NCBI RefSeq assembly: GCF_025790165.1
Contig: NZ_CP094970.1
Coordinates: forward strand, 2,046,001 to 2,110,000
DNA length: 64,000 nucleotides
Reading direction: 5' to 3'
DNA from: Solicola gregarius
GTDB lineage: Bacteria; Actinomycetota; Actinomycetes; Propionibacteriales; Nocardioidaceae
Shown here: piece by piece, positions 18,007 through 26,717 of the stretch
How positions within the stretch are numbered: the first letter of the stretch is position 1
Layout of the letters: each line of letters begins with the position of its first letter
Notes under the pieces: generated by a model
Seen by the model: only the letters and a program-made list of their open reading frames with translations
Database searches by the model: none
What the model was told of the DNA's origin: nothing
Program-made: the position numbers and the translations under genes

Positions 18007-18036
18007 AGAGCGGCTCGCACCGGTGGGCCGCTCTTT
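18007..18036 (+). terminator. Intrinsic terminator of the tRNA-Leu gene
   Basis: AGAGCGGC (18007-18014) pairs with GCCGCTCT (18027-18034), followed by TTTG. It lies 15 bp after the tRNA. Confidence 0.75.
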
Positions 18037-18061
18037 GTGCGGCCGCGCTGATGCCGATGGT

Positions 18062-18946
18062 TCAGTCGGTGGCGATCGGCCACAGGACGAACAGCGGGTA
18101 CGCGCGCCGTTCGGGTTGATCGCCGAGCTCCTTGACGGCCGTACGGATCTCGTGCAGGTGGTCGGTCGTCAGCTCCAGCGGTGGCTCGTCGGGTTGGTGA
18201 GTGGAGCGGATCGGATAGTCCTCGCCCGGCTCGCTGGTCATCTCGATGTGGCAGCCGAGCACATGCGTGACCGGGTGGTCGTCGGCGAAAGCACTCAGGC
18301 GGTCGATGGATCGGGCGAAGGCCGACCAGTCCTGGATGTAGAGCCTGCCCGGGTAGACCGTGTCTCCGGTGAGGAGGAAACCCGTCCAGGGGTCATAGAA
18401 CGTGACCGCTGCCGCGTGATGGCCCGGGCTGGTCAGGCACTCCAGCACGCGACCTCCGAGGTCGACCTTCGCCACGGCTTCGGGGTCCGCGTCGAATCCG
18501 AAGTACCTCCAGGCGGTGGCCTGGTCCGCGGCGACCAGCGTGGTGTCCGGACGGTCGGCGAACTGGTCGTCGCCCGCGACGTGGTCACCGTGCGGGTGAG
18601 TGTGCAGTACCGACAGGTGGTACGACGCTCGGGGATGGCGGGCCAGCCACCGTTCGACGAGCTCGTCGACCACCCGGCGCAACGGGAAGTACTCGGCGGA
18701 TGCGGTGGCACCGGTGTCGATCAGCACCGCCTGAGCATTTCCGAACAGGAGGAACATGAAGGGCGCCTCGTAGTTGACCGCCATGTTCTGCCGCAAGATG
18801 AACGTGTGCTCGTCGTACGCGTGGGTCTGGATGTCCGGGTCGGTGTTGTGTTTGGCGGATGGCGAGCCGTGGATCCACCGAACATCCAGCGCCCGACCCT
18901 GGCGCGTCACGCTCGTGAAATCGATCAGGGGCTCATCTGTTTCCAT
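18062..18946 (-). CDS. MBL-fold metallo-hydrolase
   Basis: 294 residues from ATG 18946, chosen because GAGGAGACGG precedes it; the frame runs further upstream without support. The metallo-beta-lactamase fold is shown by the zinc motif HTHPHGDH, a later metal His in LTSPGHHAAAVTF, the Asp in LLTGDTVYPG and a final His in HVLGCHIEM. Lactone, thioester or glyoxalase-like hydrolysis is possible; the substrate is not evident. The gene is divergent from the TetR gene at 19047, with a palindromic operator in the gap, so repression by that TetR is likely. Confidence 0.87.
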   Translation of the reverse strand: METDEPLIDFTSVTRQGRALDVRWIHGSPSAKHNTDPDIQTHAYDEHTFILRQNMAVNYEAPFMFLLFGNAQAVLIDTGATASAEYFPLRRVVDELVERWLARHPRASYHLSVLHTHPHGDHVAGDDQFADRPDTTLVAADQATAWRYFGFDADPEAVAKVDLGGRVLECLTSPGHHAAAVTFYDPWTGFLLTGDTVYPGRLYIQDWSAFARSIDRLSAFADDHPVTHVLGCHIEMTSEPGEDYPIRSTHQPDEPPLELTTDHLHEIRTAVKELGDQPERRAYPLFVLWPIATD

Positions 18947-19005
18947 GCCGTCTCCTCGAGTGCGCCATCGTAGCCGGCCGGCTACGTCACCGACACGTGC
19001 TAAGT

Positions 19006-19021
19006 TACAACAGGCATTGTA
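19006..19021. promoter_or_regulatory. Palindromic operator in the MBL/TetR intergenic region
   Basis: TACAACAGGCATTGTA has perfect 5-bp arms (6 bp if the outer T/A are counted, 19005-19022). It lies 25 bp before the TetR start in the divergent promoter region. A near-identical 16-mer occurs at 21055-21070, before the LLM gene. Confidence 0.65.
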
Positions 19022-19046
19022 ATTCTCTGAGATTGAGGGCGCCGTT

Positions 19047-19706
19047 GTGGATGGCGGGCAGCGACGGAGGGGACCGGATCCGGCCAAGAGGCAGGCGATT
19101 CTCGAGGCATCGTTGGGCGTGTTCGCCGACCTCGGCTACGTCCGGGCGAGCATCGAGGCCATCGCGGCGCAAGCCGATGTCTCGACGAGGACGATCTACA
19201 ACCACTTCCAGAACAAGGACGCACTGTTCCAGACCACCATCGAACAAAGCGCTTCCCGTGTTGCCGCAGCACAGATCGAGATCGTCGGCACGTACCTGAC
19301 CGTCTCCGACGACAGCGAGCAGAAGATCGAGGCGCGGCTGATCGAGTTTGCGACGGCCTGGATCCGGCCGTTGCCGGACTACGCAGAGCATCGTGCGTTG
19401 GTCGATCGGGTACGAGCGGAGGTCGGGCGAATTCCACGACCCGCGCTGGACGCCTGGCAGGCTGCCGGACCGCTGCAGGTACGCCGCGCCCTTGCCCGAG
19501 CGTTCGCCGCGCTGGCGGCACACGGTGACCTTCGCATCGACGATCCCGACGTCGCGGCAACGCATTTCACCCGCCTGGTCACCGTCGATGATCCCCTGCG
19601 GCCGGGCCGACGGACGACCAAGAAGCAGGTCTCCACCATCATCGCGAACGGCGTACGCGCGTTCCTGTACGGCTATGGCACTGACCGGACCGGCTCAGCG
19701 AGCTGA
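19047..19706 (+). CDS. TetR/AcrR family transcriptional regulator
   Basis: 219 residues from GTG 19047. The N-terminal HTH is classical: RQAILEASLGVFADLGYVRASI then IAAQADVSTRTIYNHFQNKDALF. The C-terminal ligand domain is unassigned. It is flanked by a divergent MBL hydrolase gene and a convergent LLM/SnoaL unit, and both carry the same 16-bp palindrome. It probably represses itself, the hydrolase and the LLM operon until a small molecule binds. The 3' end overlaps the SnoaL-like gene by 12 bp. Confidence 0.9.
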   Translation: MDGGQRRRGPDPAKRQAILEASLGVFADLGYVRASIEAIAAQADVSTRTIYNHFQNKDALFQTTIEQSASRVAAAQIEIVGTYLTVSDDSEQKIEARLIEFATAWIRPLPDYAEHRALVDRVRAEVGRIPRPALDAWQAAGPLQVRRALARAFAALAAHGDLRIDDPDVAATHFTRLVTVDDPLRPGRRTTKKQVSTIIANGVRAFLYGYGTDRTGSAS

Positions 19707-20135
19707 GTCCGGACCTCGCAGCGCACGCAGGATGACGCCCGGATGCCGAAGCATCCTTGATCCGACGACGACCGCGTCAACGGTCAGGGCGAACCACGGC
19801 CGCACGTACGGTCGGATTCTGGCGATCCGACCGTCGCTGATCTCGAACACCGTTACGTCGCTACGCGTCACCGGACCTATGCGCGCCTCGCCGGTCACGA
19901 CGACCCGATCACCATCGACGATGCGTTCGTGCCACCGCAGTCCGGTGAGGCTTCCGTACACGGCAGCGAGGAGAACCCGCAGGTCATCCGTGCCGCGGAA
20001 CACCATCCGGCCGGACAACGGGGACACGAGTTCCGGCTCTGGCGCGAGCGTATCCAGCAGCGCGTCGATATCCACCGCCTGCGCCGCCGCCAGGTACCTC
20101 TCGACGACGTCCGTGACGCCCATGGAGTCAGGCAT
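19695..20135 (-). CDS. SnoaL-like / NTF2-superfamily protein
   Basis: About 146 residues with the cone-shaped SnoaL pattern: an N-terminal VVERYLAAAQAVDIDALLDTLAPEPEL helix pair, then strands with GDRVVVTGEARIGP and VTVFEISDGRIARIRPYVRPW. Such proteins are isomerases, hydrolases or ligand-binding modules; no function can be fixed. Its start overlaps the end of the upstream LLM gene by 8 bp (ATG 20135), or it may begin at ATG 20123. It is co-transcribed with that oxidoreductase and under the same presumed TetR operator. Confidence 0.8.
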   Translation of the reverse strand: MPDSMGVTDVVERYLAAAQAVDIDALLDTLAPEPELVSPLSGRMVFRGTDDLRVLLAAVYGSLTGLRWHERIVDGDRVVVTGEARIGPVTRSDVTVFEISDGRIARIRPYVRPWFALTVDAVVVGSRMLRHPGVILRALRGPDSAR

Positions 20136-21024
20136 TTGCGATCAACCCCTCGCTTCGTGCTGCTGCCCGGACGAGCGGCACGACCTCGCGCGCGAACCGC
20201 TCCCGGTCACGACCGCGACGCAGGCCGGCAACCACGAAGGTGTCGAAGCCACAACCGGCGATGGCGTGCAGCTGCTGCGCGATCTGCTCGACGCTTCCGG
20301 CCACCAGCTGCGGAGTCGGTGATCGTCGCTCATCGAAATGAACCTGGACGTTGCACGCGTTGACCATGGCATCCGGGTCGCGGCCGGCCGCCCTGGCACC
20401 ATCCACGACCGCAGCCCGCATTGCCGCCGCCTGCTCGAGATCGAGCCGCTGCATCGACGGCAGCCAGCCGTCCGCGATCGCGCCCGTCTGGGCGAGAGAC
20501 CTCGGCCCGTACGCACCGATCCAGATCGGGACCGGATGCGTCGGCGGTGGCGCGATCCGGGCGGCGTCGAGCCGGTAGTGAACGCCGGCGAACGAGGTCT
20601 CGCTTCCCGTCCACAGCGCGCGCAGAACCTGCACGGCCTCGCCGAGAGCGGCGACCTTCTCGCCAGGGCTTCGCGTCGCCAGTCCGAAGGCGCGGAACTC
20701 GGCGTCGTATCCGCCGTTACCGAGGCCGAGAATCAGCCGGCCGCCGGACAGCCGGGCGAGCGTCTCGGCCATCTTCGCCAGCACCGGCGGTTCGCGGTAG
20801 GGCAGTCCGATCACGTCGGACAGCACGGCAATGTTCTCGGTCGCTGCGGCCGCCCAGGTCAGAGCCGTCCACGGTTCGAGGGTCGGACGGCTGCTGTGCA
20901 GGTGATCGCTCAACGCATAGATGTCATATCCCAGCGCCTCCGCTTCACGTGCCTGGTCGGCGACGTCGCCGTCGTCGGTGCCCAGGACCCCGAACCGCAG
21001 GACCTTGTCCCTTGCTTGCGTCAT
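20128..21024 (-). CDS. LLM-class flavin-dependent oxidoreductase
   Basis: 298 residues from ATG 21024, with GATGGGG five bases upstream; a GTG two codons earlier is possible. Luciferase-like fold: AREAEALGYDIYALSDHL, DVIGLPYREPPVLAKMAETLARLSGGRLILGLGNG and THPVPIWIGAYGPRSL, typical of F420-dependent family members. It is followed by the SnoaL-like gene with overlapping ends. The palindrome at 21055-21070 covers its promoter region. The substrate is unknown; the neighbouring MBL hydrolase and cupin suggest a small catabolic or detoxification set. Confidence 0.88.
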   Translation of the reverse strand: MTQARDKVLRFGVLGTDDGDVADQAREAEALGYDIYALSDHLHSSRPTLEPWTALTWAAAATENIAVLSDVIGLPYREPPVLAKMAETLARLSGGRLILGLGNGGYDAEFRAFGLATRSPGEKVAALGEAVQVLRALWTGSETSFAGVHYRLDAARIAPPPTHPVPIWIGAYGPRSLAQTGAIADGWLPSMQRLDLEQAAAMRAAVVDGARAAGRDPDAMVNACNVQVHFDERRSPTPQLVAGSVEQIAQQLHAIAGCGFDTFVVAGLRRGRDRERFAREVVPLVRAAARSEGLIANA

Positions 21025-21054
21025 ATACACCCCATCGGCGATTCGATCTTAAAA

Positions 21055-21070
21055 TACAATAGCAATTGTA
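21055..21070. promoter_or_regulatory. Second copy of the TetR-type palindrome, upstream of the LLM gene
   Basis: TACAATAGCAATTGTA has 6-bp arms around a 4-nt centre. It matches the 19006-19021 site in length and in most positions (TACAAYAG..ATTGTA pattern). It lies 31 bp upstream of the LLM ATG. Confidence 0.65.
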
Positions 21071-21128
21071 CTTTAGCGAATGCGATCGGTCGGGGCGGTC
21101 CGCGAGCGAGCGGCAGATCGACGCCTGC

Positions 21129-21518
21129 TCAGTCCACGTAGTCGGTCGACCAGGGCCCGACGGCGGTGCCGAGCAGCACGGTGTCCTCTTCGGCGCCGTC
21201 GAAGTGCACGGCGTGGCCCGGAACGTACAGGAAGCTCCCGACCGGGTAGGAGGTCGCGGAGTCTCGGTCGAACCGGTCGCCGTACCCCAACCGGAGTTCG
21301 CCGCGAGCGACCACGAGGTGCGCGTCTGTCATATGGGAGTGCGGCTGGTCCCAGGTGCCCGCGGGGATGAAGAACGCATACGTGAAGGTCACGCCGGGCC
21401 GTCTGTCACCTACCAAGGTGGCCGACCGGGTGCCGTCGGGATTGCGCTGCTCCCAAGCGATGTTCTCGATCGTCGTCGCGAAGGCCGGTCGTGTCGATGG
21501 CAAGTCTTTTGAACGCAT
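21129..21518 (-). CDS. Cupin domain protein
   Basis: About 129 residues from ATG 21518. A single small cupin barrel: metal-ligand motif 1 IPAGTWDQPHSHMTDAHLVVARGELRLG (quoted in pieces: PHSHMTDAHLVV) and motif 2 YPVGSFLYVPGHAVHFDG. The HxH, D/E and final H expected for a metal site are visible. It resembles dihydroxyacetophenone-dioxygenase-like or ChrR-like cupins; the reaction is uncertain. It lies upstream of the LLM operon on the same strand but is separated by 98 bp and the TetR-type operator, so it may have its own promoter. It is divergent from the secreted hydrolase. Confidence 0.78.
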   Translation of the reverse strand: MRSKDLPSTRPAFATTIENIAWEQRNPDGTRSATLVGDRRPGVTFTYAFFIPAGTWDQPHSHMTDAHLVVARGELRLGYGDRFDRDSATSYPVGSFLYVPGHAVHFDGAEEDTVLLGTAVGPWSTDYVD

Positions 21519-21640
21519 ACTCCGTAGACGCCGGCGGGCCGCCAGCCGTGAGATCCCAACTGATGCCGAGGTCGCACCTGACCAACGACCCTGGGTGAGT
21601 GGAGGTTGACCCCTTGTCGGCCGTCGGTGAATCTGCGGGT

Positions 21641-23350
21641 ATGCGTGCATCAACGACGATCCGCCTCGCTGCCGGCGTCCTCCCCGTCATCGCACTCCTG
21701 ACACCGGCCGCCACGCAGGGCGCCACGACGGAGGCTCCCGTGGCCGAACCTGCGCAGGTCGAAGCACCGGTACCCGAGATCGACTGGACCAGCTGCGACC
21801 TGATCTACGAATGCGCGACCGTCGAGGTGCCGCTGGACTACGACGATCCCGACGGTGAGACGACGACGCTCCCGATGAAGCGGCTGCCCGCGAGCAGTCC
21901 CGACGAACGGATTGGGTCGGTCTTCATGAACTTCGGCGGCCCGGGCGGGGTCGGTGCGAGCGGGATCCAGTTCCCGGTCAGCTCGATGACGTTCGGCAAG
22001 GACGTACGCGCGAAGTTCGACATCGTCACCGTCGATCCGCGGGGTGTCAGCGGGGAACATGTCGCGACCTGTGCGCCGGCGCCCGACACCGAGCCGGTGG
22101 AGAGGCCGACGGAGATGGCACCGACGACGCCGGAACAGGTCGAGGCGCGCATCGCCTCCGATGACTACATTCGCGGCAGCTGCGACCGGACGGCACCGCC
22201 GATCCTCGATCACCTCACCACCGCCGACGTCGCCCGAGACATGGATCTGATCCGGCAGGCCATGGGGGATGAGAAGCTTTCGTACTACGGCCTTTCGTAC
22301 GGCAGCCTGCTCGGCGAGACGTACGCGTCGATGTTCCCCGATCGCGTACGCGCGATGGTCATCGACGGCGTCATCGACCCGGTCGGCTTCACCACCGGGG
22401 AGAACGGCGACGACCGGCCCGCGACCGGTCGTTGGGGCATGGCCGCCGGCATCGAGGAGGCGCTCACCACTGCGTTCGCGCGTTGCGATGAGGTCGGCGC
22501 ACTGCGCTGCCCGCTCGCGGGGAACGCCTGGGAGCGCTGGCAGCGGGTCAGCGACTCGCTCACCGAGGAGCCGCTCGCCCTGCCGGGAATCACTATCGAC
22601 GGCAACACGTTCAAGTACGGCCTCAGCGTCAGCGCTCTCCAGCTGTATCGCATCGGGGGCGTGCCGTTGCCGACGATCGAGCTTCTCTCCGGCGCGACGA
22701 AGGTCATCGACGTGCTGCGCTTCGGTCTCGGTGAGCCGGCTGCGCGGAGTGGCGCCGAGCTGCGGGTGCCCGGTGTCGGCTCGGTCGATCTCAACGCGAA
22801 GCGCTCCGTCCTGCTGGACCGCCTGGGCGACATCGTTCGTGAGCTGCATACCGAGGCCGAGAGGTGGGGCGTTGCGATGCCCGCAGCCGCCGAGGAGGAG
22901 GCTCCGGAGGACGTTCTCGGGGGACAGGGCGCGTACTTCGGCATCCTCTGTGCCGACACGGAGAATCCCACGGATCCACGAGCCTGGGTAGATGCTGCCA
23001 AGGAGGCGGCGAAGACCGCTCCGAACTACGGGCCGGGCGTCGTCTGGCAGTCGTCGATGTGCGCGGGCTGGCCCGGGTCATCCGACGATGCGTACCGGGG
23101 TCCCTTCGACACGTCGACACCGATGCTCATCGTCACCAACACCCACGACAACGCGACGCCGATGTCAGGTGCGGAGGCCGCACATTCGAGGTTCCCGGGC
23201 TCGCGTCTGCTCACCCTCGACAGCTGGGGTCACACGGCGATCGGCAAGAGCCACAACTGTGTTCAGCCGGAGGTCGACGAGTACCTCTTGACGGAGGACC
23301 TGCCCGCCGAAGGCCTGACCTGCAAGCCGGACGCCAACCTCTACGGCTAG
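21641..23350 (+). CDS. Secreted alpha/beta hydrolase, S33 tripeptidyl-aminopeptidase-like (TAP)
   Basis: 569 residues from ATG 21641, where a signal peptide begins (RASTTIRLAAGVLPVIALLTPAA). The nucleophile is Ser 219 in YYGLSYGSLLGETYA; the oxyanion segment is FMNFGGPGGVGAS. The C-terminal TAP-like domain carries LIVTNTHDNATPM (Asp) and DSWGHTAIG (His), completing the triad. It is like Streptomyces tripeptidyl aminopeptidases that trim exported proteins. The stop overlaps the end of the convergent S15-like hydrolase by 4 bp. An earlier in-frame ATG at 21599 would spoil the signal peptide. Confidence 0.9.
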   Translation: MRASTTIRLAAGVLPVIALLTPAATQGATTEAPVAEPAQVEAPVPEIDWTSCDLIYECATVEVPLDYDDPDGETTTLPMKRLPASSPDERIGSVFMNFGGPGGVGASGIQFPVSSMTFGKDVRAKFDIVTVDPRGVSGEHVATCAPAPDTEPVERPTEMAPTTPEQVEARIASDDYIRGSCDRTAPPILDHLTTADVARDMDLIRQAMGDEKLSYYGLSYGSLLGETYASMFPDRVRAMVIDGVIDPVGFTTGENGDDRPATGRWGMAAGIEEALTTAFARCDEVGALRCPLAGNAWERWQRVSDSLTEEPLALPGITIDGNTFKYGLSVSALQLYRIGGVPLPTIELLSGATKVIDVLRFGLGEPAARSGAELRVPGVGSVDLNAKRSVLLDRLGDIVRELHTEAERWGVAMPAAAEEEAPEDVLGGQGAYFGILCADTENPTDPRAWVDAAKEAAKTAPNYGPGVVWQSSMCAGWPGSSDDAYRGPFDTSTPMLIVTNTHDNATPMSGAEAAHSRFPGSRLLTLDSWGHTAIGKSHNCVQPEVDEYLLTEDLPAEGLTCKPDANLYG

Positions 23351-24908
23351 CGCTTGATCACGGGCAGATGGACGACCGTGTCGTCGATCACGATGACGCC
23401 GGGAAGGCGCGAGCCCATCAGCGGGAACGTATCGCTGATCGCGGTCGCCATCAGGTAGAGGTTCTGGCCCTTCGGTACGTTCACCGCGACCGACGGCAGA
23501 TCGACGTGCCGCCTGGCGTCGGTGACCGACCGAGGCTCGTTGATCGGCAGCACGTTGTTCTGTACGAGCTTCGCGTCGAGCGGGCTGGTGCCGATCGCCA
23601 GGCCGTAGAACGCCCGGTTGTCGACGCCTCGTGCGGTGACCTTCCCGGTGAGGTACGGCGTACCGGCGACTCGGATCGGGCCTTTCGCGACCCGGAACGG
23701 GAGCGGCAGCCCGACGGCCGTCGTGGTGGCCACCTTGCCCACGTCGTACCGCTTGGTGGCGCGTACGGAGCCGACCGTCAGGCAGGTGCTCGTCGGCGTC
23801 GCGAGGTGCACGCGGCCATACCCGCGCAGATCGGTGTCCCGCCCGCGAAGTGCCTTGTCGAAGAACCGGAGCGTGAGCCGAGTGAAGTCGCCGCCGGCGA
23901 GCTTCTTGCTGCACGGGTCGGACTTGACGTCGACGCCGCGGGGGAAGATGGCCGGCAGCGTGTGTCCGCCGTTGTAGCCGACGAAGATGCTGTGCTTGCG
24001 GGCGCGTGGGGTCAGTGACCTCTTCCAGTTGGCGAGGCCCTGCTGCAAGGGGAAGAGCGTGTCGGTCGTGCCCTGGCCGAGCAGCACCGGGATATCGAGC
24101 TTGCGGCCGTGACGTACGTGCCAGCGCGGACCGTTCTTCTTGAAGTACTTCACCATGTTCGTGCGCAGTGGGCCCGACCCGTCCGGCCAGTTGCCGGTGA
24201 GCGCACCTTCGACGAGTGCCTTGTACACGTCGGGGATGAGCGCGTCGCTCGGTAGCGAGCCGGCGGCGAGACTCAGGGCCCAGGTCGTACGCGGTACTCC
24301 TTCGGGGGCGAGGCTCTGGCTCACGTCGTGCCAGGTGACCTGGGGTGCGAGGGCGTCGAAGATCGGCTTGCCGCAGAGCCGCAGCGACTCGAACGCGCCG
24401 ACGAACTGGTATCCGCCGCCGTAGCTGCCGCCGATGGCACCGAGACGGGGATCGCCCTTGCCGTCCTGTCGGACCCATCGCAACGTGCTGACCAGACGTA
24501 CGAGGTGCCGGACGTCCTTGCCCTCGAGCGTCGGGTTCTCGACGTGTGCGTGTCCACCGGACTCCCCCAGCCGCGCTGGTCGAAGGACACGACGCCGTAT
24601 CCGGCATTCAGGAACCTGCGGATCTCGGCGTTCGAGGCACTCGTCGCGCGCGACCCGCCCCACCCGTGGCTGTGCATCACCATCGGAACCGGGTGCTTCT
24701 TGCTCGCGCCGGCGGGTCGGAACACCGTGTAGCAGATCGACACCTTCGTGTCGGCGCGCGGCTCGGGTGCGCTGCGTACGCACCCGTCGGTGACGGAGAC
24801 CTTGCCGGACGGCGGGGCGGGAGAGGTGCCGGCGACCGAGCTGGGGCCGGCGAATGCGGTTGTAGAGACGGCGATGGCGAGGATGGCGGCGGTGGCGGGG
24901 CGCGACAT
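23347..24908 (-). CDS. Secreted CocE/S15-type alpha/beta hydrolase, frameshifted as read
   Basis: The N-terminal part (from ATG 24908) has a signal peptide (ATAAILAIAVSTTAFAGP) and MHSHGWGGSR plus FDQRGWG. The remainder lies in another frame: GAIGGSYGGGYQ (Ser nucleophile), LLGQGTTDTLFP (Asp), GYNGGHTLP (His) and a PepX_C-like beta domain. Joining them needs one more G in the G5 run at 24564-24568, giving RGWGESGGHAHVENPTLEG. The joined protein is about 520 residues, normal for the family. Both halves look conserved, so a base-calling error or a very recent mutation is likely. X-Pro peptidase or acylase activity is inferred. Confidence 0.82.
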
Positions 24909-24977
24909 GGCGGGAGCGTAGCAGCAGAAGTTACCGCCGAGTAGGGGATCCTGCGTCGGCCCAGGGTCACGATGGGG

Positions 24978-25626
24978 TCAGGGCTCGATCAGGCCGGCGC
25001 GGATGGCGTACCTCGTGAGCTCGGTGCGGTCGCGCATCCCCAGCTTGGCAAGGACGTTGGCGCGGTGCCGCTCAACGGTCTTGTAGCTGATGACGAGCGC
25101 GGCCGCGACCTGCTTGGAGGAGTAGCCCTCGGCGATCAGCTTTACCACCTCGTCCTCGCGTGCGGTGAGGACCTGGCTCGGCACGCGCTCGCCGCGGCGC
25201 ATCCGCTTCGAGGAAGTCGCGGACGAGCGTCCCGGCGACGCCGGCGTACAGGAAGGACTCGCCGCGGATGGCCGCGCGGCAGGCGGTCACCAGATCCTCG
25301 TCCGCCGCGGACTTCAGGACGTACCCGCACGCGCCGTCTTGGAGGGCGGAGAAGAAGTACTGCTCGTTGTCGTACATCGACAGCATCAGCGTACGCACGT
25401 CCGGGTGTCGGCGGGTGATCTCGCGGGCCGCCTGCAGACCGGTCATACGCGGCATCGAGATATCGAGCACCGCCAGATCGGGCGCCTCGGTGCGTGCGAG
25501 CTCCACGGCTTCGGATCCGTCGCGCGCTTCGGCGACGACGGTCAGATCCGGCTCGGCATCGAGGATCCGGCGTACGCCGGCACGGACGAGGGCGTGGTCA
25601 TCGGCCAGCAGGATCCGCGCGGTCAT
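24978..25626 (-). CDS. NarL/FixJ-type response regulator, frameshifted between receiver and HTH
   Basis: The receiver domain is complete (ILLADDHALVRAGVRRIL, phospho-Asp in LAVLDISMPRMTG, LKSAADEDL). The LuxR-type HTH (LTAREDEVVKLIAEGYSSKQ, ISYKTVERHRANVLAKLGM) continues in another frame. Removing one G near 25203-25204 restores DFLEAMRRGERVPSQVLTARE, exactly the linker expected in this family, for about 215 residues. ATG 25626 overlaps the stop of the upstream sensor kinase gene. It probably answers that kinase. As read, the protein would be a receiver with a nonsense tail. Confidence 0.85.
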
Positions 25627-26594
25627 GTACGCCCGCCCGCGATCGGGACTTCGAGCCGCACCTCGGTGCCGCCGCCGTCACGGGGTCGTACGTCGAGGCT
25701 GCCGGCGACCATCTGCGCGCGCTCATGCATACCTTGAATCCCGGCGCCGATCGCCGCGCTCTCGCTGCCGGTACCGTCGTCGGCGATTCGGAGAACCAGG
25801 CCGCGCACGTCGCCGTTCAGCTCGACGTCGACATTGTCGGCGCGGGCGTGGCGGGTCACATTCGTCAACGCCTCCTGGGCGACGCGGTAGATCACCAGCT
25901 CGGTCTCCGGTGGCAGTTCCGGCAGGCTCGGTGGGAACCGACGGTCGACGGAGATGCCGGTGCGGGCAGCCAGATCTCCGACGAGGCTGTACAGCGACCG
26001 GAGTAGGCCGAGGTCCGCCAGCACTCCCGGGCGAAGCCGCTGGGAGATCCGCCGCACCTCTTCGAGGGTGGCCCTCGTCGTGTCGCGGACGTCGTCGAGC
26101 TCGGCGACCGTCTCCTGCGGCGCATCGTCGATCGCCCGCTTCAGGCCGAGCAGGACCGCGGTCAGGCTCTGTCCGACCTCGTCGTGCAGCTCCTGTGCGA
26201 TTCGCTGCCGTTCCGCCTCCTGCGCGTGCAGCGCCCGAGCCGTGCTGACACTGCGCTCAACCTCCAGCCGCTCGAGCATCGCGTTGAAACCTCGTACGAG
26301 CGATCGAGCCGGGCCGGATCCCTGTTCCTCGAGCCGGCGGCCCGGATAGCGCAGGTCGATCGTCGCCATCACGGCGGTGAGGCGGTCGAGCGGCCCGAGC
26401 ACAGAACGCAGCAGCACGCCGTTCAGCGAGATGCTGACGAGCAGGCCGATCGACAGGATCACGCCCTCCGACCACAGCGGACGGGCGGACACCGTCATCG
26501 GTGACAGCACCAGAACGAGCACGCCGAGCGCGATCACCCCGCCGTTGATCAGACATACCCGCCAGAACAGTGGTAACGACAGTTCCCGGCCCAT
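25623..26594 (-). CDS. Sensor histidine kinase (HisKA_3, NarX/DesK type)
   Basis: 323 residues. There are two N-terminal membrane helices (VCLINGGVIALGVLVLVLSP and GVILSIGLLVSISLNGVLL) with a short loop, a HAMP-like stretch (LGPLDRLTAVMATIDL), the dimerisation helix with phospho-His in IAQELHDEVGQSLTAVLLGL, and a HATPase domain with AQEALTNVTRHARA, LRIADDGTG and GAGIQGMHERAQ. The almost absent extracytoplasmic loop suggests sensing within or near the membrane. It overlaps its response regulator gene by 4 bp (ATGA). The start ATG 26594 is preceded by GGGGA. Confidence 0.9.
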   Translation of the reverse strand: MGRELSLPLFWRVCLINGGVIALGVLVLVLSPMTVSARPLWSEGVILSIGLLVSISLNGVLLRSVLGPLDRLTAVMATIDLRYPGRRLEEQGSGPARSLVRGFNAMLERLEVERSVSTARALHAQEAERQRIAQELHDEVGQSLTAVLLGLKRAIDDAPQETVAELDDVRDTTRATLEEVRRISQRLRPGVLADLGLLRSLYSLVGDLAARTGISVDRRFPPSLPELPPETELVIYRVAQEALTNVTRHARADNVDVELNGDVRGLVLRIADDGTGSESAAIGAGIQGMHERAQMVAGSLDVRPRDGGGTEVRLEVPIAGGRT

Positions 26595-26627
26595 TCCCCA
26601 AGTATCCGGGATGCCCGCGCGCGAGAA

Positions 26628-26665
26628 ATGGGTGCTGGCACCCATGGTCCGGCGGAGGCCGGACC
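26628..26665. repeat. Two back-to-back perfect hairpins in a divergent intergenic region
   Basis: Hairpin 1: ATGGGTGC (26628-26635)-TG-GCACCCAT (26638-26645). Hairpin 2: GGTCCGGC (26646-26653)-GGAG-GCCGGACC (26658-26665). They abut with no spacer, between the kinase gene (-) and the methyltransferase gene (+), and would lie in the leader of the latter. An operator pair or an attenuator is possible. Confidence 0.5.
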
Positions 26666-26717
26666 CAGAGTCTTGAAGAGGCCGATGCCAGGGAGTCGCA
26701 ACGCCGACGGAGGATAT

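Noticed and set aside
17909-18036. tRNA-Leu as an integration site of a mobile element
   Set aside because: No integrase, no repeated tRNA 3' end and normal gene order on both sides.
21650-24018. Long antisense frames over the secreted S33 and S15-like hydrolases
   Set aside because: Arg/Asp-rich shadow translations; the opposite strand carries signal peptides and catalytic triads.
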